A DNA stretch of 64,000 bases from Saccharicrinis sp. (GTDB taxonomy: Bacteria; Bacteroidota; Bacteroidia; Bacteroidales; Marinilabiliaceae), in the NCBI GenBank assembly GCA_024635555.1, contig JAGXIO010000073.1:1-64000 (forward strand), in the 5' to 3' direction. Of the stretch, positions 9,278-18,787 are shown piece after piece. The position numbers and the translations under genes were made by a program. Under the pieces are notes generated by a model. That model had not been told where the DNA came from. It saw only the letters and a program-made list of their open reading frames with translations, and ran no database searches. How positions within the stretch are numbered: position 1 is the first letter of the stretch; every line of letters starts with the position of its first letter.

Positions 9278-12200
9278 CTATTTTTTTACAAAAACTTTTT
9301 GACTAACTATTTTTTCATTTGAAATAATTTTTATCAGTAACAATCCATCGTTGTCAGAATATATTTTGTTTTCCCCTTGAGCTTGCAGAAGACCGGATTG
9401 CAACAGCCTGCCCGAAGTATTGTACACTTGGTAATAAGGTTTCGTTAATTCTGGAATTTTTATGTAAATATATGAACCAGAATTAAATATGCGGATTGGA
9501 TAATTATCTTCTATTTGCTCAGCCTTTGTTGAAATAGACGGTGTTATATGCACCACAAACCTATTTTCAAAAGTTCCGGCATTGGTTGTAAAAGCATATT
9601 CATCATTTAAACCCATGGTTTGCAGCGTGCTATTTAATTTATCTTCAATCGTTATAACAGCGTTTTCCTCTGCATTAAGCAGTTCAATCAAAGCTAATTT
9701 ATAGTCTCCTGCTAGTCCCACCTTGTATCCAAGTTCAATGGAACGGCCTAATTCGTAGTTGTTATATGTATTAATAGCCAATTTTTGAGATGACTGAAGA
9801 GTATAAAACTGCACTACTTTTTTATTGTCAGAAAAACGTTTTTCGGCATCGTAAGAATCAAATTCGTTACTGGCATTGGTATCAAACGAAATTAGAATCT
9901 CATCTTTTACATTATCTGAATTAATTCCTGCAAACCGTATTTGTTGGCTATTGATAACTTTAGCGTTTTTTAAATAGGTGTAATGGGTATTTACTCTTGC
10001 ACTTTTAGGTATAGTAATATTACCGGTTGTTTGACCAATAGCAACCTGCGTCCAAAATGAATGACAAGAAGGAATGTGACTTGGTTCGGTACTGTTTACA
10101 TTTACAGAAGCAGGGACGCCTCCGTCATTACCATTGTAGGTACCATAAACTTTTGTGTCAGTATTTAAAATGTAGAATATGTCATTCATGTTATTGGTGG
10201 TTATCCCTTCCCAATCGATGCTACATGGATAAGGGTTACCAATTAAATTCCAACCAAAATTATTTGGAGTTGAAGTACGTACTGTTGCAATAGGGCCTAC
10301 GTCGCTATTATTAATTGCTCCGTTAAAATTAATAATATCACCCGCGTCTCCATAGGCAATGTATCCAACTCCTGGTAGCATCACCTCAGATGAGGAAAGT
10401 AGTTCCCACGAAGGTACTGAAGCATTTCTTCGGTATATACTGTTTGAGATGCCTGTGTTGTTTTGAGTAGCCCCGCTAACCGGACTCGAAATGTATAGAT
10501 CTTCAAGGTTAGCACGTATAGCCTGCTCTACTTTAACTTTAGCTCCCGTGGTTGTTAAGGTGCCATTGTTTAACAGATTGGCATTTCCAATGGCAGGATC
10601 GATGGACGACCTCAACTCAAGAGATTTAGTGATAGTGAGATTTCCAGTTGCCGCAATAGTAAGCGATGCACCAGCCTCAACAGTTACGTTGTTTAAACTG
10701 AGATTGTTGATGTTAATCACAGGTTGATTGGTTGGCGCTTGCGGTATGATAATACTTGCTCCTGATCCTGTCCAGTTACTTGCTTCGATAAAAACATCAC
10801 TTGTTGTACCGTTCCAAGTTTGATATGCATCTGTTGTGAAATTGGTAGTGGCAGATGTTAATTGCTCGTTTCCATACACATCCTCAACTGAATCTACCGT
10901 AATGGTGTAAGTGGTACTCTGTGATAAATCAGCATTAGGAATTATCGTAATTAAATTTGCTTCGGCATTTATGGTGGCTGTAAAAGTAATAGAAGGGTCA
11001 AAAGTAATCAGAGATGGAATATTTAAATCGGTAATAGGAGTTCCATCTAAGTTCCGGATGGCTTCGTTAAAGCTAATAGTCAAAGGTGCATTAATAGAAA
11101 AATCTACTTCTCCTGCAGTCGGATTTACAAAAGTAGTCACCGGAGGCGTTAAATCCTGCGTTGTAAAAGTAGAATTCTGCATACTTAACGCATTTCCTGT
11201 GGAATCCTTTAATGAAAGCAAGTTGATATTGTACACCTGCAACTCTTTTAAGTTGTTGGTAGGGTCAATGGTGATAACAAAGTTAACCGCATCATAAGTA
11301 ACGGAGAGAGGTGTAACGACTGTACCGAGAGCGCTGTTTTCGCGCAGACTCACAATACTACTCACGTTGGCACCGGTAATCAAAACCCCGCTTGCAGTGT
11401 ACACCTTTTCGCTCAATGTGATGGTAATGGTTTTGGCCAACAGTACATCAACCGCTAGGTTTTCCGGGTCAAAAGTAGCCACGGGTGCGGTATTGTCAAG
11501 TGTGGTAAAAAGTACTGGTGTTGGATCGGATGTTTCGATATAGTTTTCGTTGTTGTCGCGCGTAACCAAGTAGGCAATATAACTTGTCTCGGATGTGTAT
11601 GTATCGTATGTTATCTGTACTACATTATCCGCGGCAAGTACCCTGTTCCCAGCGTTTGTCACAGGGGTATTTCCGGCATCTGTTCCGGCCCATACCTGAG
11701 CAATGGTTGGAGCGGGAGCCGTGGCGGGTAAAATTACGTATCTTACTAGGCCTGCTTCGTTGATGATAATTTCGACAGTAGCCGCAATGCCACTTATATT
11801 GGTTACATTGGGGGTGGGGGCTGTATAAACAGGAGCCACTTTATCCTGTTGCGTAAACGCTATGGTTTTGATAATCGTATTGTTTCCAAACTCATCTACC
11901 ACAAGCATATGTACCCAATAATTTGTTAGCGAAGTTAGTCCACTTAGGTCTATATTTACTATCGAAAACTCGGCATTTGCTGTTACGGTATTGTTTGAGT
12001 CAATAAGCGCTGGGGCATCTGCTTCATTTTGCCCGGCTATAATCTGAGCCTCGGTGGGCGCAGTGCCACTTGCGGTTACAACAAGGTGGTAGGCACCTCC
12101 GGCATCCACCTGACCAAGCACATCCATGCTGGTTTTGGTTTGGTTTTGTATTTTCGGATAAGTAGTGGCCCATGATGTTTGTACGGTGGTGAAAGTAAGC

Positions 12201-15025
12201 TGCTCAACCGTGGAGAATTTATCCACCGTTGTTTCCGCGACCACATAAACGTAATATTGTGTTTGGGTTGCTAAGGTCGATATATCTAGCGCTGGGCTAA
12301 ATGTAATGCCCGCTGCGGTAACACCTGTTGCTGTTAATACAGCAGCGGCATCTATTTCGTCTAGCCCTAATTTTACTTGTGCTGCAGTTGGTGTGCTTGC
12401 ATTTTGCGTTACCACCATGTGATAATTACCACTTTTACTCACGCGTCCATTTACTACTACAGATGCTTTTGTAGTTGCGCCAATGTTAGGGAAGGTTGCT
12501 GCCCATTGTGCAGGCAGAATTTCAGTGGTAAAAGTCCAGTCTGTGGATTCAGTAATGCCTTCAAAATCACCACTGGTGGCTGCCGATTCTACGAAGCCAT
12601 AACCAATAGTAACATAGTAAGACCTGTTTTCAACAAAAGGAATACTAGGCGTTATTGTTAGTATGCTGTCTGTTATAGATATATTGTCACTGGTAATATC
12701 ATACGATGCAAATAAACCATTATCGCTTACTCTTCGTATGCTTACTGTTGCTGCAGTGCCCGCTACAAGCTGAATATTCTCGTTAAAAGTAAGTTGCAGG
12801 CTTTGGCTGATGGGCACATCGGTGGCGCCTTGCAATGGGAAATAAGTGGATATGGTCGGCGGTGGTCCTGGTGTTGTAAAAGGTATGGATGTGGCAATGC
12901 TTGTTTCAATGTAGTTGTTGTTGTCGTCCTTGGTAACAAGGTAAGCGTTATAGGAGGTGCTGTAATTAAGGCCTAACACAAATCCAGAGCCAAGTTCGCC
13001 ATTGTTAAGTGGAGAATCAAATCCAAAGGGGAAAGGAACAACATCGTCATTGGCATCCGTAGCAGCTATTACTTGTGCAATGGAAGGAGCCGCATCGCCA
13101 GACGGCAATATGACATAGTAAAAACGTCCATTGTCATTAATCATAACATTCAGAGAGATGGACGTGCCATCTAGGATTTCTACAGACGGAAAAGATTCCC
13201 CGTATGTTGGTGCCTGTGTATCCTGTGTGGTAAAGGTAAGGGATTGAATAGTGGAAAAGTTGCCCGTTCCATCTTCCGTTACCATATGAACCCAATATGC
13301 TGTTTGAGAAACTAGGCTTGTAACATCTAAAGAAGGGCTAAAAGTGGAATTGGCGGTAACTGCACCTGTGGCAGGTAGCAATGCAGGCGCATCGTTTTCA
13401 TCATTTCCCAATTTAATTTGGGCGGCCGAAGGGGCTATGGCGCTTTGAGTTAATACCAGATAATAGGTTCCATCTTTATCTACCTGCCCATTAACTACCA
13501 CATCTGTTTTTGTGGGTGGGGTAATATTGGGGAAGGTAGGGTTCCATTGAGGAGCCAATACTTCTGTAGTAAAAGTCCATTGGGTGGTAGATGAGATACC
13601 ACCAAAATCAACACCCGAAGCAACAGACTCAACAAAACCATTACCCATGGTTACGTAATATTCCGTGTTTTGCTCGAAAGGAGTAGCATGGTTTAGTGTA
13701 AGTGTAGAACCTGAAATAGTTTTATTGGGGTTACTCACACCATAGGATACAAATTCAGAATCATCGATACTGCGGATAATATATACCCTTGCTGTGGAGC
13801 CCGAAACAACTTGTATGTTTTCGTTAAAGGTAATTTCTAGGCTCTGCCCGATGGGCACCTCTATGGCATCATCGGTAGGCAGATAAGTAAAAATGGATGG
13901 CGGTGCTGCCAAGGTGGTAAAATCTAACACAGAGGCTGTGCTTGTTTCTATGTCGTTGTTGTTGTCGTCGGTTGATACAATATAAGCTTTATAATCTGTA
14001 CCATAGGCCAGGCCGGTAACATTGGCTTGCGCTGCAACATTTGCGGTTAAAGTAGGGTTACCGCTAAATGCGGCAGGGCTGTCGCTGGCATCTAGTCCGC
14101 TTCTAACTTGTGCTGCTGTTGGTGCGGTGGCTACTGCGGGTAAAACTACCCAGAAAAACTGTCCGTTGTCGTTGATGGAAACGTTGAGCGTGGCACCTGT
14201 TCCTGTTATAGCACTGACGCTCGGATAGGTGGAGTTGTAGGCGGGTGCTTGGGTATCTTGCGTGGTAAATGTCATCTGCTCAACCGTTGAAAAGTTGTCC
14301 GTTCCATCATCGCAAACGGCATAAACCCAATATTGGGTTTCGGAGGTCAGGCTGGTAATGTCCAAATTGACAAAGAACTCGGTGTCGGCGATAACTGGAG
14401 TATCGATACTGTCAATGGCAGCAGCTACCCCGGTGTGATCCAATCCGGCTTTAATATTTGCTGCAGAGGGAGCTGTTGAACTATTGGTAACTACCAGATG
14501 ACAATTTCCGTCCAAATCAACCTGGCCATAAACATCAATAGCCGTTTTGCTTAGGTTTTGAAGGTTGGGGTAGGTAGCAGTCCACTGAGGTAGGGTGGGA
14601 GGAGCTTCTGTGGTGAAAGACCATTTTGTGAAGTTTTGTAACTGATTGTAAAACGTACCATCCACATCAACTGTGTTGTTGTATATTACAACTGCATAAT
14701 TTGTGCTGTAGTCAAGGGAACTGGCGGATAGGTTAAGTGTTATTTGATTGCCAGCCATACTAATACGAGGATCCTGAGGTGTTAGAAAACCATCTCCGGT
14801 AGATAGGGATACATCATTTTGGCTATTGTCAATATCTCGAATAAAAATACTTGTGTTATTTTCTAAAATGATGGCCGTAGTATACCCATCAAAAGTCATT
14901 GAAAGAGTTGGTGATATTGAAACACCAGTGGCGTTATCTAAAGGAGAGAAAGTTGGATCGGTTACCTGTCCCCAAGCACTAATTCCTATGGAAAGTACAA
15001 AAAATAAAGTAAAGAGCTTCTTCAT
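9278..15025 (-). CDS. giant secreted multi-domain surface protein with Ig-like (SbsA/Big_5) and fibronectin-like modules and a T9SS sorting domain
   Basis: 1915 residues with a clear Sec signal peptide (residues 1-19, cut after WGQ). Five SbsA-type Ig-like modules can be seen near residues 20-140, 375-490, 722-840, 1180-1285 and 1290-1390, each with a P-x-x-x-A-x-x-V...S..L...F motif. Between them lie two alternating fibronectin-like types: one with YPN...VxGQVDxxGxYHLVVT...APSAAQIKxG, the other with NDNGxFxxVxLP..APTxAQV. Residues ~1395-1690 resemble the beta-rich region before sorting signals in T9SS proteins. Residues ~1840-1915 form a type A sorting domain ending in KVFVKK. It should be exported through the outer membrane and anchored or released. 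No catalytic domain is visible, so an adhesive or structural role is inferred. It heads an operon with the 62-residue gene. Confidence 0.88.
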   Translation of the reverse strand: MKKLFTLFFVLSIGISAWGQVTDPTFSPLDNATGVSISPTLSMTFDGYTTAIILENNTSIFIRDIDNSQNDVSLSTGDGFLTPQDPRISMAGNQITLNLSASSLDYSTNYAVVIYNNTVDVDGTFYNQLQNFTKWSFTTEAPPTLPQWTATYPNLQNLSKTAIDVYGQVDLDGNCHLVVTNSSTAPSAANIKAGLDHTGVAAAIDSIDTPVIADTEFFVNLDITSLTSETQYWVYAVCDDGTDNFSTVEQMTFTTQDTQAPAYNSTYPSVSAITGTGATLNVSINDNGQFFWVVLPAVATAPTAAQVRSGLDASDSPAAFSGNPTLTANVAAQANVTGLAYGTDYKAYIVSTDDNNNDIETSTASVLDFTTLAAPPSIFTYLPTDDAIEVPIGQSLEITFNENIQVVSGSTARVYIIRSIDDSEFVSYGVSNPNKTISGSTLTLNHATPFEQNTEYYVTMGNGFVESVASGVDFGGISSTTQWTFTTEVLAPQWNPTFPNITPPTKTDVVVNGQVDKDGTYYLVLTQSAIAPSAAQIKLGNDENDAPALLPATGAVTANSTFSPSLDVTSLVSQTAYWVHMVTEDGTGNFSTIQSLTFTTQDTQAPTYGESFPSVEILDGTSISLNVMINDNGRFYYVILPSGDAAPSIAQVIAATDANDDVVPFPFGFDSPLNNGELGSGFVLGLNYSTSYNAYLVTKDDNNNYIETSIATSIPFTTPGPPPTISTYFPLQGATDVPISQSLQLTFNENIQLVAGTAATVSIRRVSDNGLFASYDITSDNISITDSILTITPSIPFVENRSYYVTIGYGFVESAATSGDFEGITESTDWTFTTEILPAQWAATFPNIGATTKASVVVNGRVSKSGNYHMVVTQNASTPTAAQVKLGLDEIDAAAVLTATGVTAAGITFSPALDISTLATQTQYYVYVVAETTVDKFSTVEQLTFTTVQTSWATTYPKIQNQTKTSMDVLGQVDAGGAYHLVVTASGTAPTEAQIIAGQNEADAPALIDSNNTVTANAEFSIVNIDLSGLTSLTNYWVHMLVVDEFGNNTIIKTIAFTQQDKVAPVYTAPTPNVTNISGIAATVEIIINEAGLVRYVILPATAPAPTIAQVWAGTDAGNTPVTNAGNRVLAADNVVQITYDTYTSETSYIAYLVTRDNNENYIETSDPTPVLFTTLDNTAPVATFDPENLAVDVLLAKTITITLSEKVYTASGVLITGANVSSIVSLRENSALGTVVTPLSVTYDAVNFVITIDPTNNLKELQVYNINLLSLKDSTGNALSMQNSTFTTQDLTPPVTTFVNPTAGEVDFSINAPLTISFNEAIRNLDGTPITDLNIPSLITFDPSITFTATINAEANLITIIPNADLSQSTTYTITVDSVEDVYGNEQLTSATTNFTTDAYQTWNGTTSDVFIEASNWTGSGASIIIPQAPTNQPVININNLSLNNVTVEAGASLTIAATGNLTITKSLELRSSIDPAIGNANLLNNGTLTTTGAKVKVEQAIRANLEDLYISSPVSGATQNNTGISNSIYRRNASVPSWELLSSSEVMLPGVGYIAYGDAGDIINFNGAINNSDVGPIATVRTSTPNNFGWNLIGNPYPCSIDWEGITTNNMNDIFYILNTDTKVYGTYNGNDGGVPASVNVNSTEPSHIPSCHSFWTQVAIGQTTGNITIPKSARVNTHYTYLKNAKVINSQQIRFAGINSDNVKDEILISFDTNASNEFDSYDAEKRFSDNKKVVQFYTLQSSQKLAINTYNNYELGRSIELGYKVGLAGDYKLALIELLNAEENAVITIEDKLNSTLQTMGLNDEYAFTTNAGTFENRFVVHITPSISTKAEQIEDNYPIRIFNSGSYIYIKIPELTKPYYQVYNTSGRLLQSGLLQAQGENKIYSDNDGLLLIKIISNEKIVSQKVFVKK

Positions 15026-15184
15026 ATTTTAATATTTTAGGCCCGGGTTTTTAATTGTATCTGGGCATGTTGTTATATGAGGTTTCGTGTATTCGGTTGA
15101 AATATTGAACGTTAAAAGTACACATATGTTTTGATATTAAATAATGAGTTTGACAACTGATTAAATAACTTGATTGAAGTGTAC

Positions 15185-15901
15185 TTATTTAAGTGTTAGC
15201 TTACATAGATAGTCATAATGGTGGCCATCTGCAACCTTTTCCATCTTTAAACCATTTTGCTCGGCATAATAACTTAATAGTTCGTCGTCGATAAAAAGCC
15301 ATTTAAAGGTTTTGCCTTGTATGTCCTTGTAGCTCATGGTATAAGATATTTCGCCATAATAATCGCCGTTCAGGTTAATGAGTAGGCTGCCATCTTCATC
15401 TTCAAAAAGGTACTTTATGTCGGAGCTGTCCACCAGCAAACAACCCTTGGGTGCCAGCAGCGATTTAATCTTGTCAAAAAAACGTTTTAGGTTGGCGGTT
15501 TCCTGGGCAATGCCAATGCCGTTCATTAGCATCAATATGGTATCAAACTTATCTTCTTCGGGCAGGGTGTAAAAATCTTGCTGTAATATATTTTTTACGC
15601 CTCTTTGCTGCATAACGTTACATGCGTCGGCACTTATTTCGTTGGCATACACCAGCTTGTTGCTTTGCTGAAGGTGGAGGGCATGTGTTCCTGCACCAGC
15701 GCCCACGTCCAATATTTTGCCCGCGCTAAGGGTGAGTGCCATCTTTTCTAACTCGGGCATCTGGTTAAACGACCTAAAAAGATATTCCACTGGCAGCACA
15801 TCATCTTCCACCATGTCGGATTGCACAATGATCTGTGCTTTTTTATCGCCAGCCAGGTAGTCGCGACAAGCGACTCCCAATGGATCGGTATTTATATTCA
15901 A
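15185..15901 (-). CDS. class I SAM-dependent methyltransferase
   Basis: A 238-residue cytoplasmic protein with a Rossmann-fold methyltransferase domain: motif I DVGAGAGTHAL near residues 65-75, an acidic residue at the end of strand 2 (YANEIS), and a motif IV-like DTILMLMNGIGIA. The substrate is unknown; the family covers many small-molecule and protein methylases. It has a promoter-like element just upstream and is separated from the giant gene by ~160 nt. The annotation should not go beyond the fold. Confidence 0.85.
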   Translation of the reverse strand: MNINTDPLGVACRDYLAGDKKAQIIVQSDMVEDDVLPVEYLFRSFNQMPELEKMALTLSAGKILDVGAGAGTHALHLQQSNKLVYANEISADACNVMQQRGVKNILQQDFYTLPEEDKFDTILMLMNGIGIAQETANLKRFFDKIKSLLAPKGCLLVDSSDIKYLFEDEDGSLLINLNGDYYGEISYTMSYKDIQGKTFKWLFIDDELLSYYAEQNGLKMEKVADGHHYDYLCKLTLK

Positions 15902-15926
15902 AGCTAATATTTTAAATTTATGAAGA

Positions 15927-15961
15927 CAAAAATACTAAATTCTGAGCGTTATACGATGCAA
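15927..15961 (-). promoter_or_regulatory. candidate promoter of the methyltransferase gene
   Basis: On the minus strand a TATTTTTG -7 box (15927-15934) lies about 26 nt before the ATG, with a TTG at 15959-15961 as a possible -33 element. The spacing (24 nt) is longer than the usual ~19, so only the -7 box is convincing. Confidence 0.4.
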
Positions 15962-16079
15962 TGCAATAAATTGTATTTTAGGGGGCTTGTTGTCAGGGTA
16001 TGACTATTAAAGTCCTGCAAATGTCGTGCCCTGACTAAAAGGTTTTATGTGTTGAAAAGGAGTTTTAAAAAAGATACTA

Positions 16080-16400
16080 AGTTTCTGCGGCGGCAAAAGC
16101 CCTTGCGGGGGGCGACACAGGTAGCGACAACTCTATCTCTTGTAACTTCTATTCTCTCCTCTAGCCGGAGGGGCTAAGGCGGGACAGGTTCTTACTTTCT
16201 TGTCTTGACACAAGAAAGTAAGCAAAGAAGGTCAAGGCTGCCCGAAAAACATCATCCGTCTCTTTACGCTGCCTAAGCGCGGCCGGGTGATCTCCGAACA
16301 AGTACGGAGCTTCCCGGTCTTGCTATGGCAGCGCTTTGAGTCAAATAATATTTTTCAGGAGGCCGATCTCGCCAGCATAAAACATCTGCTCATAAATGAA
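16080..16400. repeat. probable dispersed Bacteroidetes repeat with stem-loops, within the 633-nt gap 15902-16534
   Basis: The gap holds no credible gene. Its middle is distinctly more GC-rich than the flanks. It includes a hairpin at 16191-16222 (CTTACTTTCTTGT/ACAAGAAAGTAAG with a short loop) followed by GTCAAGGCTGCCCGAAAAAC, and a second stem (CTCCG/CGGAG) near 16291-16313. I recognise the ACAAGAAAGTAAG...CAAGGCTGCCCGAAAA string as recurrent between genes in Bacteroidetes genomes. Borders are approximate. Confidence 0.55.
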
Positions 16401-16492
16401 AATATTGATAACAATTTATCGTTAACATGTTGGCATTAGTTGGTTTTTTAAGAGCCTAATAGATCCAGACCTTGAGCGAAATTTGTTTTTTA

Positions 16493-16518
16493 TGTACATT
16501 CGTACAATCATAATGTAC
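16493..16518. promoter_or_regulatory. possible antitoxin operator (GTAC half-sites)
   Basis: Three GTAC-centred half-sites (TGTACATT, CGTACA, ATGTAC) lie in 26 bp directly before the Phd/YefM-type gene. Such antitoxins usually repress their own promoter through short palindromes, so this is a plausible operator by position. Confidence 0.35.
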
Positions 16519-16534
16519 TTCAATATTTTCTACC

Positions 16535-16753
16535 ATGAGAGTTATAAGTTCGGCGGAACTCCGCAATAACATGAATAAATATCTTGACTTAGCAGCAAGT
16601 GAGGAAATTATCATTCAAAGAGGCAGTAGAGAAACTTTTGTTTTGCAAAAAAAAGAATATCTCGAACCTGACGAGGATTTTAACAGGGCTATCAGCCTTG
16701 AGAAATTCCGAGAGGGTGCAAAAGAACACATCAGAACACTGTTTAGTCACTAA
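16535..16753 (+). CDS. Phd/YefM-family antitoxin without an adjacent toxin
   Basis: A 72-residue protein beginning MRVISSAELRNNMNKYLDLA, the typical Phd/YefM DNA-binding N-terminus, followed by IIIQRGSRETFVL and an acidic, flexible C-terminal tail that would bind a toxin. In complete modules a RelE/Doc-type toxin gene follows within a few bases. Here a tRNA-dihydrouridine synthase gene starts 13 nt later instead, and no toxin ORF lies on either side. It is therefore an orphan antitoxin, possibly kept as a regulator, and may be co-transcribed with the dus gene. Confidence 0.75.
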   Translation: MRVISSAELRNNMNKYLDLAASEEIIIQRGSRETFVLQKKEYLEPDEDFNRAISLEKFREGAKEHIRTLFSH

Positions 16754-16766
16754 TCCATAGCACATC

Positions 16767-17672
16767 TTGAGTATACCCATATATTTTGCTCCCTTACAAA
16801 GTTACACCACTTTGCCGTATTATCTGGCTTTTGAAAGCTTGATAGGCGGAGTGGATAAGTATTTTGCGCCCTTTTACAGAGCCGATAAAGCTGGCATCTT
16901 TGCATACGATAAGCAAATGCTTGTGCGGCCAAAGCTGCATGTGATACCTCAGGTGCTCACCAATAGCGGCGAAGAACTAATACGCTTTGCTTGTGACATG
17001 CAGGAGAGAGGCTTTGACGAAATTAACCTGAACGTGGGCTGTCCATTCCCCATGCTTACAAACCGGCGATTGGGTTCCGGTCTGTTGCCATATCCGGACA
17101 TGTTACGAAATATGTTGGCTGCTTATTTTGATGGAGACACACCACTTAAATTATCTATAAAATTGCGTCTGGGTTTGGAGGTGGACAACGAAATAAATCA
17201 GGTGATGGAGGTGCTCAATGATTTCCCCTTGGAAGAGATTATTCTTCATCCCCGCATTGGCATTCAGCAGTATAAGGGTGAACCTAATTGGGGTGCTTTT
17301 GAGGGTTTGGTCGCTCGTTATACCTTGGTGGGCAACGGCGATATCAACTCAAAAGAAATACTGGATAATTTAAAACTTAGATTCCCGGATGTGCCTGCAT
17401 GGATGCTTGGCCGGGGATTACTCACGAATCCCTGCCTATTGCATCCCGAGATGGAATGGCGGGATACCATGCTTAAACTACATGATCTCTTCTTAAATAA
17501 TCTCAAGGAGTTCGGCCTCACGGAGCATCAAATACTAAACCAGCTCAAGTGTTTTTGGGAATATCCGTCACGGCACCTCGAAGGTGGACAACGATTACTT
17601 CGTAAGATGAAGAAGGTGGGGAGTATGGTAGCGTATGAGGAAAGTAGGAAAAGGTTTTTAGCTGATAGCTGA
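16767..17672 (+). CDS. tRNA-dihydrouridine synthase family protein
   Basis: A 301-residue FMN-dependent TIM-barrel enzyme that reduces uridine to dihydrouridine in tRNA loops. The start MSIPIYFAPLQ is the usual Dus beginning. The general-acid cysteine is C92 in NVGCPFPM, and later HPR and GNGDI match the flavin-phosphate-binding segments. The start must be TTG (16767), because an in-frame TAG lies at 16758-16760 and no ATG exists near the conserved N-terminus. Length is slightly below typical Dus enzymes. It begins 13 nt after the orphan antitoxin gene. Confidence 0.85.
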   Translation: MSIPIYFAPLQSYTTLPYYLAFESLIGGVDKYFAPFYRADKAGIFAYDKQMLVRPKLHVIPQVLTNSGEELIRFACDMQERGFDEINLNVGCPFPMLTNRRLGSGLLPYPDMLRNMLAAYFDGDTPLKLSIKLRLGLEVDNEINQVMEVLNDFPLEEIILHPRIGIQQYKGEPNWGAFEGLVARYTLVGNGDINSKEILDNLKLRFPDVPAWMLGRGLLTNPCLLHPEMEWRDTMLKLHDLFLNNLKEFGLTEHQILNQLKCFWEYPSRHLEGGQRLLRKMKKVGSMVAYEESRKRFLADS

Positions 17673-17850
17673 TAGCATTTGGCTGATAGCTGGTGGCTGA
17701 TAGCAGTTGGAGTGAAACAGCCTGTCCCGAACTTGATTCAGGAACATCCCGTCACATTAATCAAGTTTATTTTTGACGGGAAAACAGTAAACAGTAAACA
17801 GTAATCAGTAAAATAGTAATCAGTAAAATAGTAATCAGTGAACATAAAAT
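17665..17850. repeat. short tandem repeats in the gap after the dus gene
   Basis: Two low-complexity blocks: repeats of GGCTGATAGC/AGCTGATAGC (about 17665-17705), overlapping the last codons of the dus gene, and a repeated TAGTAATCAGTAAAA-type unit with AACAGTA variants (about 17780-17845). No gene is seen. Confidence 0.6.
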
Positions 17851-17878
17851 AGGCACTTTTAACTTTTAACTCGAAACT

Positions 17879-18787
17879 TCAAACTTTAAACTCAATTGGC
17901 ACATAATTATCCAGGCTTTGGCACACTTCGGCGGCGCATTTTATTCCGCATTTTATCAGATAATCCCAGTTTTCCTGATGGAGGGACGACATATCTTCTT
18001 TATTTATTTTGCTTTGCAGGATACCATAAATAAGGCCTGCATTAAAATTATCGCCTGCTCCGATAGTACTTACGGTTTTAATTTGTTCTACGGCATAGTG
18101 TTTTTTTATTTTCGGAGATTGTAAAAAAACACCATGTTCGCTGGCCGTGTAAATTAAGTTGTTACATTGGTTTTTGATATTTGAAAAAACTTGATCGGAT
18201 GCGGTGGCGGTATAAATATTATCAAAATCCTCGTTGCTTCCTCTTACCATGTCGGCAGAGGCAAAGTTCTCTTTTAAATAGTTTAGGTAAAGGGCTTGGT
18301 TTTCATCGTGTTTTTTCCGGAAGTTAGGATCGTAGATGATTATGCAACCGCTCTCTTGTGCATGTTTTACGATGTTGCAAACCTGCTCTCGGATGGCAGA
18401 CGCTATGGCATACGATGAACCAAATAACAGCAGGTCGCCGGGCTTAAAATCGGGTAGGGGGCTTGTTAATCTTTCGCGTGGGTAATTTTTATAAAACTCG
18501 TATTCGGCATCATTGCGGTCGTTTAAAAAAGCCATGGCCACGGCACTCTGACCCTGTTTATATGTTTCAATATGCCGAGTGCCAACTTTGTTTTCGTTCA
18601 GAAAATCGATGATGATGCCACCCACCTTATCCTGGCCAAGCTCACTGATGAAATGACAATCCATACCCATTCGTGCCAAAGAAACCAGGGCATTTAAAAC
18701 CGAACCGCCTGCCTTAGCTGTAAGTGGCTGACCATCTTTAAATACGATGTCTAACACGGTTTCGCCCAATCCAAAAATTCTGCGCAT
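17879..18787 (-). CDS. PfkB-family carbohydrate kinase (fructokinase-like)
   Basis: A 302-residue ribokinase-fold sugar kinase that phosphorylates a sugar or nucleoside with ATP. It shows the N-terminal GLGETVLDIV, the GG signature in KAGGSVLNALVSLARMG, the phosphate motif YDPNFRKK, and the anion hole plus catalytic base GAGDNF at 243-248 with D246. Fructokinase is the nearest specificity by feel, but the substrate cannot be fixed from sequence alone. It stands alone; the upstream 100 nt and beyond hold TAGA-type and 21-bp repeats. Confidence 0.87.
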   Translation of the reverse strand: MRRIFGLGETVLDIVFKDGQPLTAKAGGSVLNALVSLARMGMDCHFISELGQDKVGGIIIDFLNENKVGTRHIETYKQGQSAVAMAFLNDRNDAEYEFYKNYPRERLTSPLPDFKPGDLLLFGSSYAIASAIREQVCNIVKHAQESGCIIIYDPNFRKKHDENQALYLNYLKENFASADMVRGSNEDFDNIYTATASDQVFSNIKNQCNNLIYTASEHGVFLQSPKIKKHYAVEQIKTVSTIGAGDNFNAGLIYGILQSKINKEDMSSLHQENWDYLIKCGIKCAAEVCQSLDNYVPIEFKV

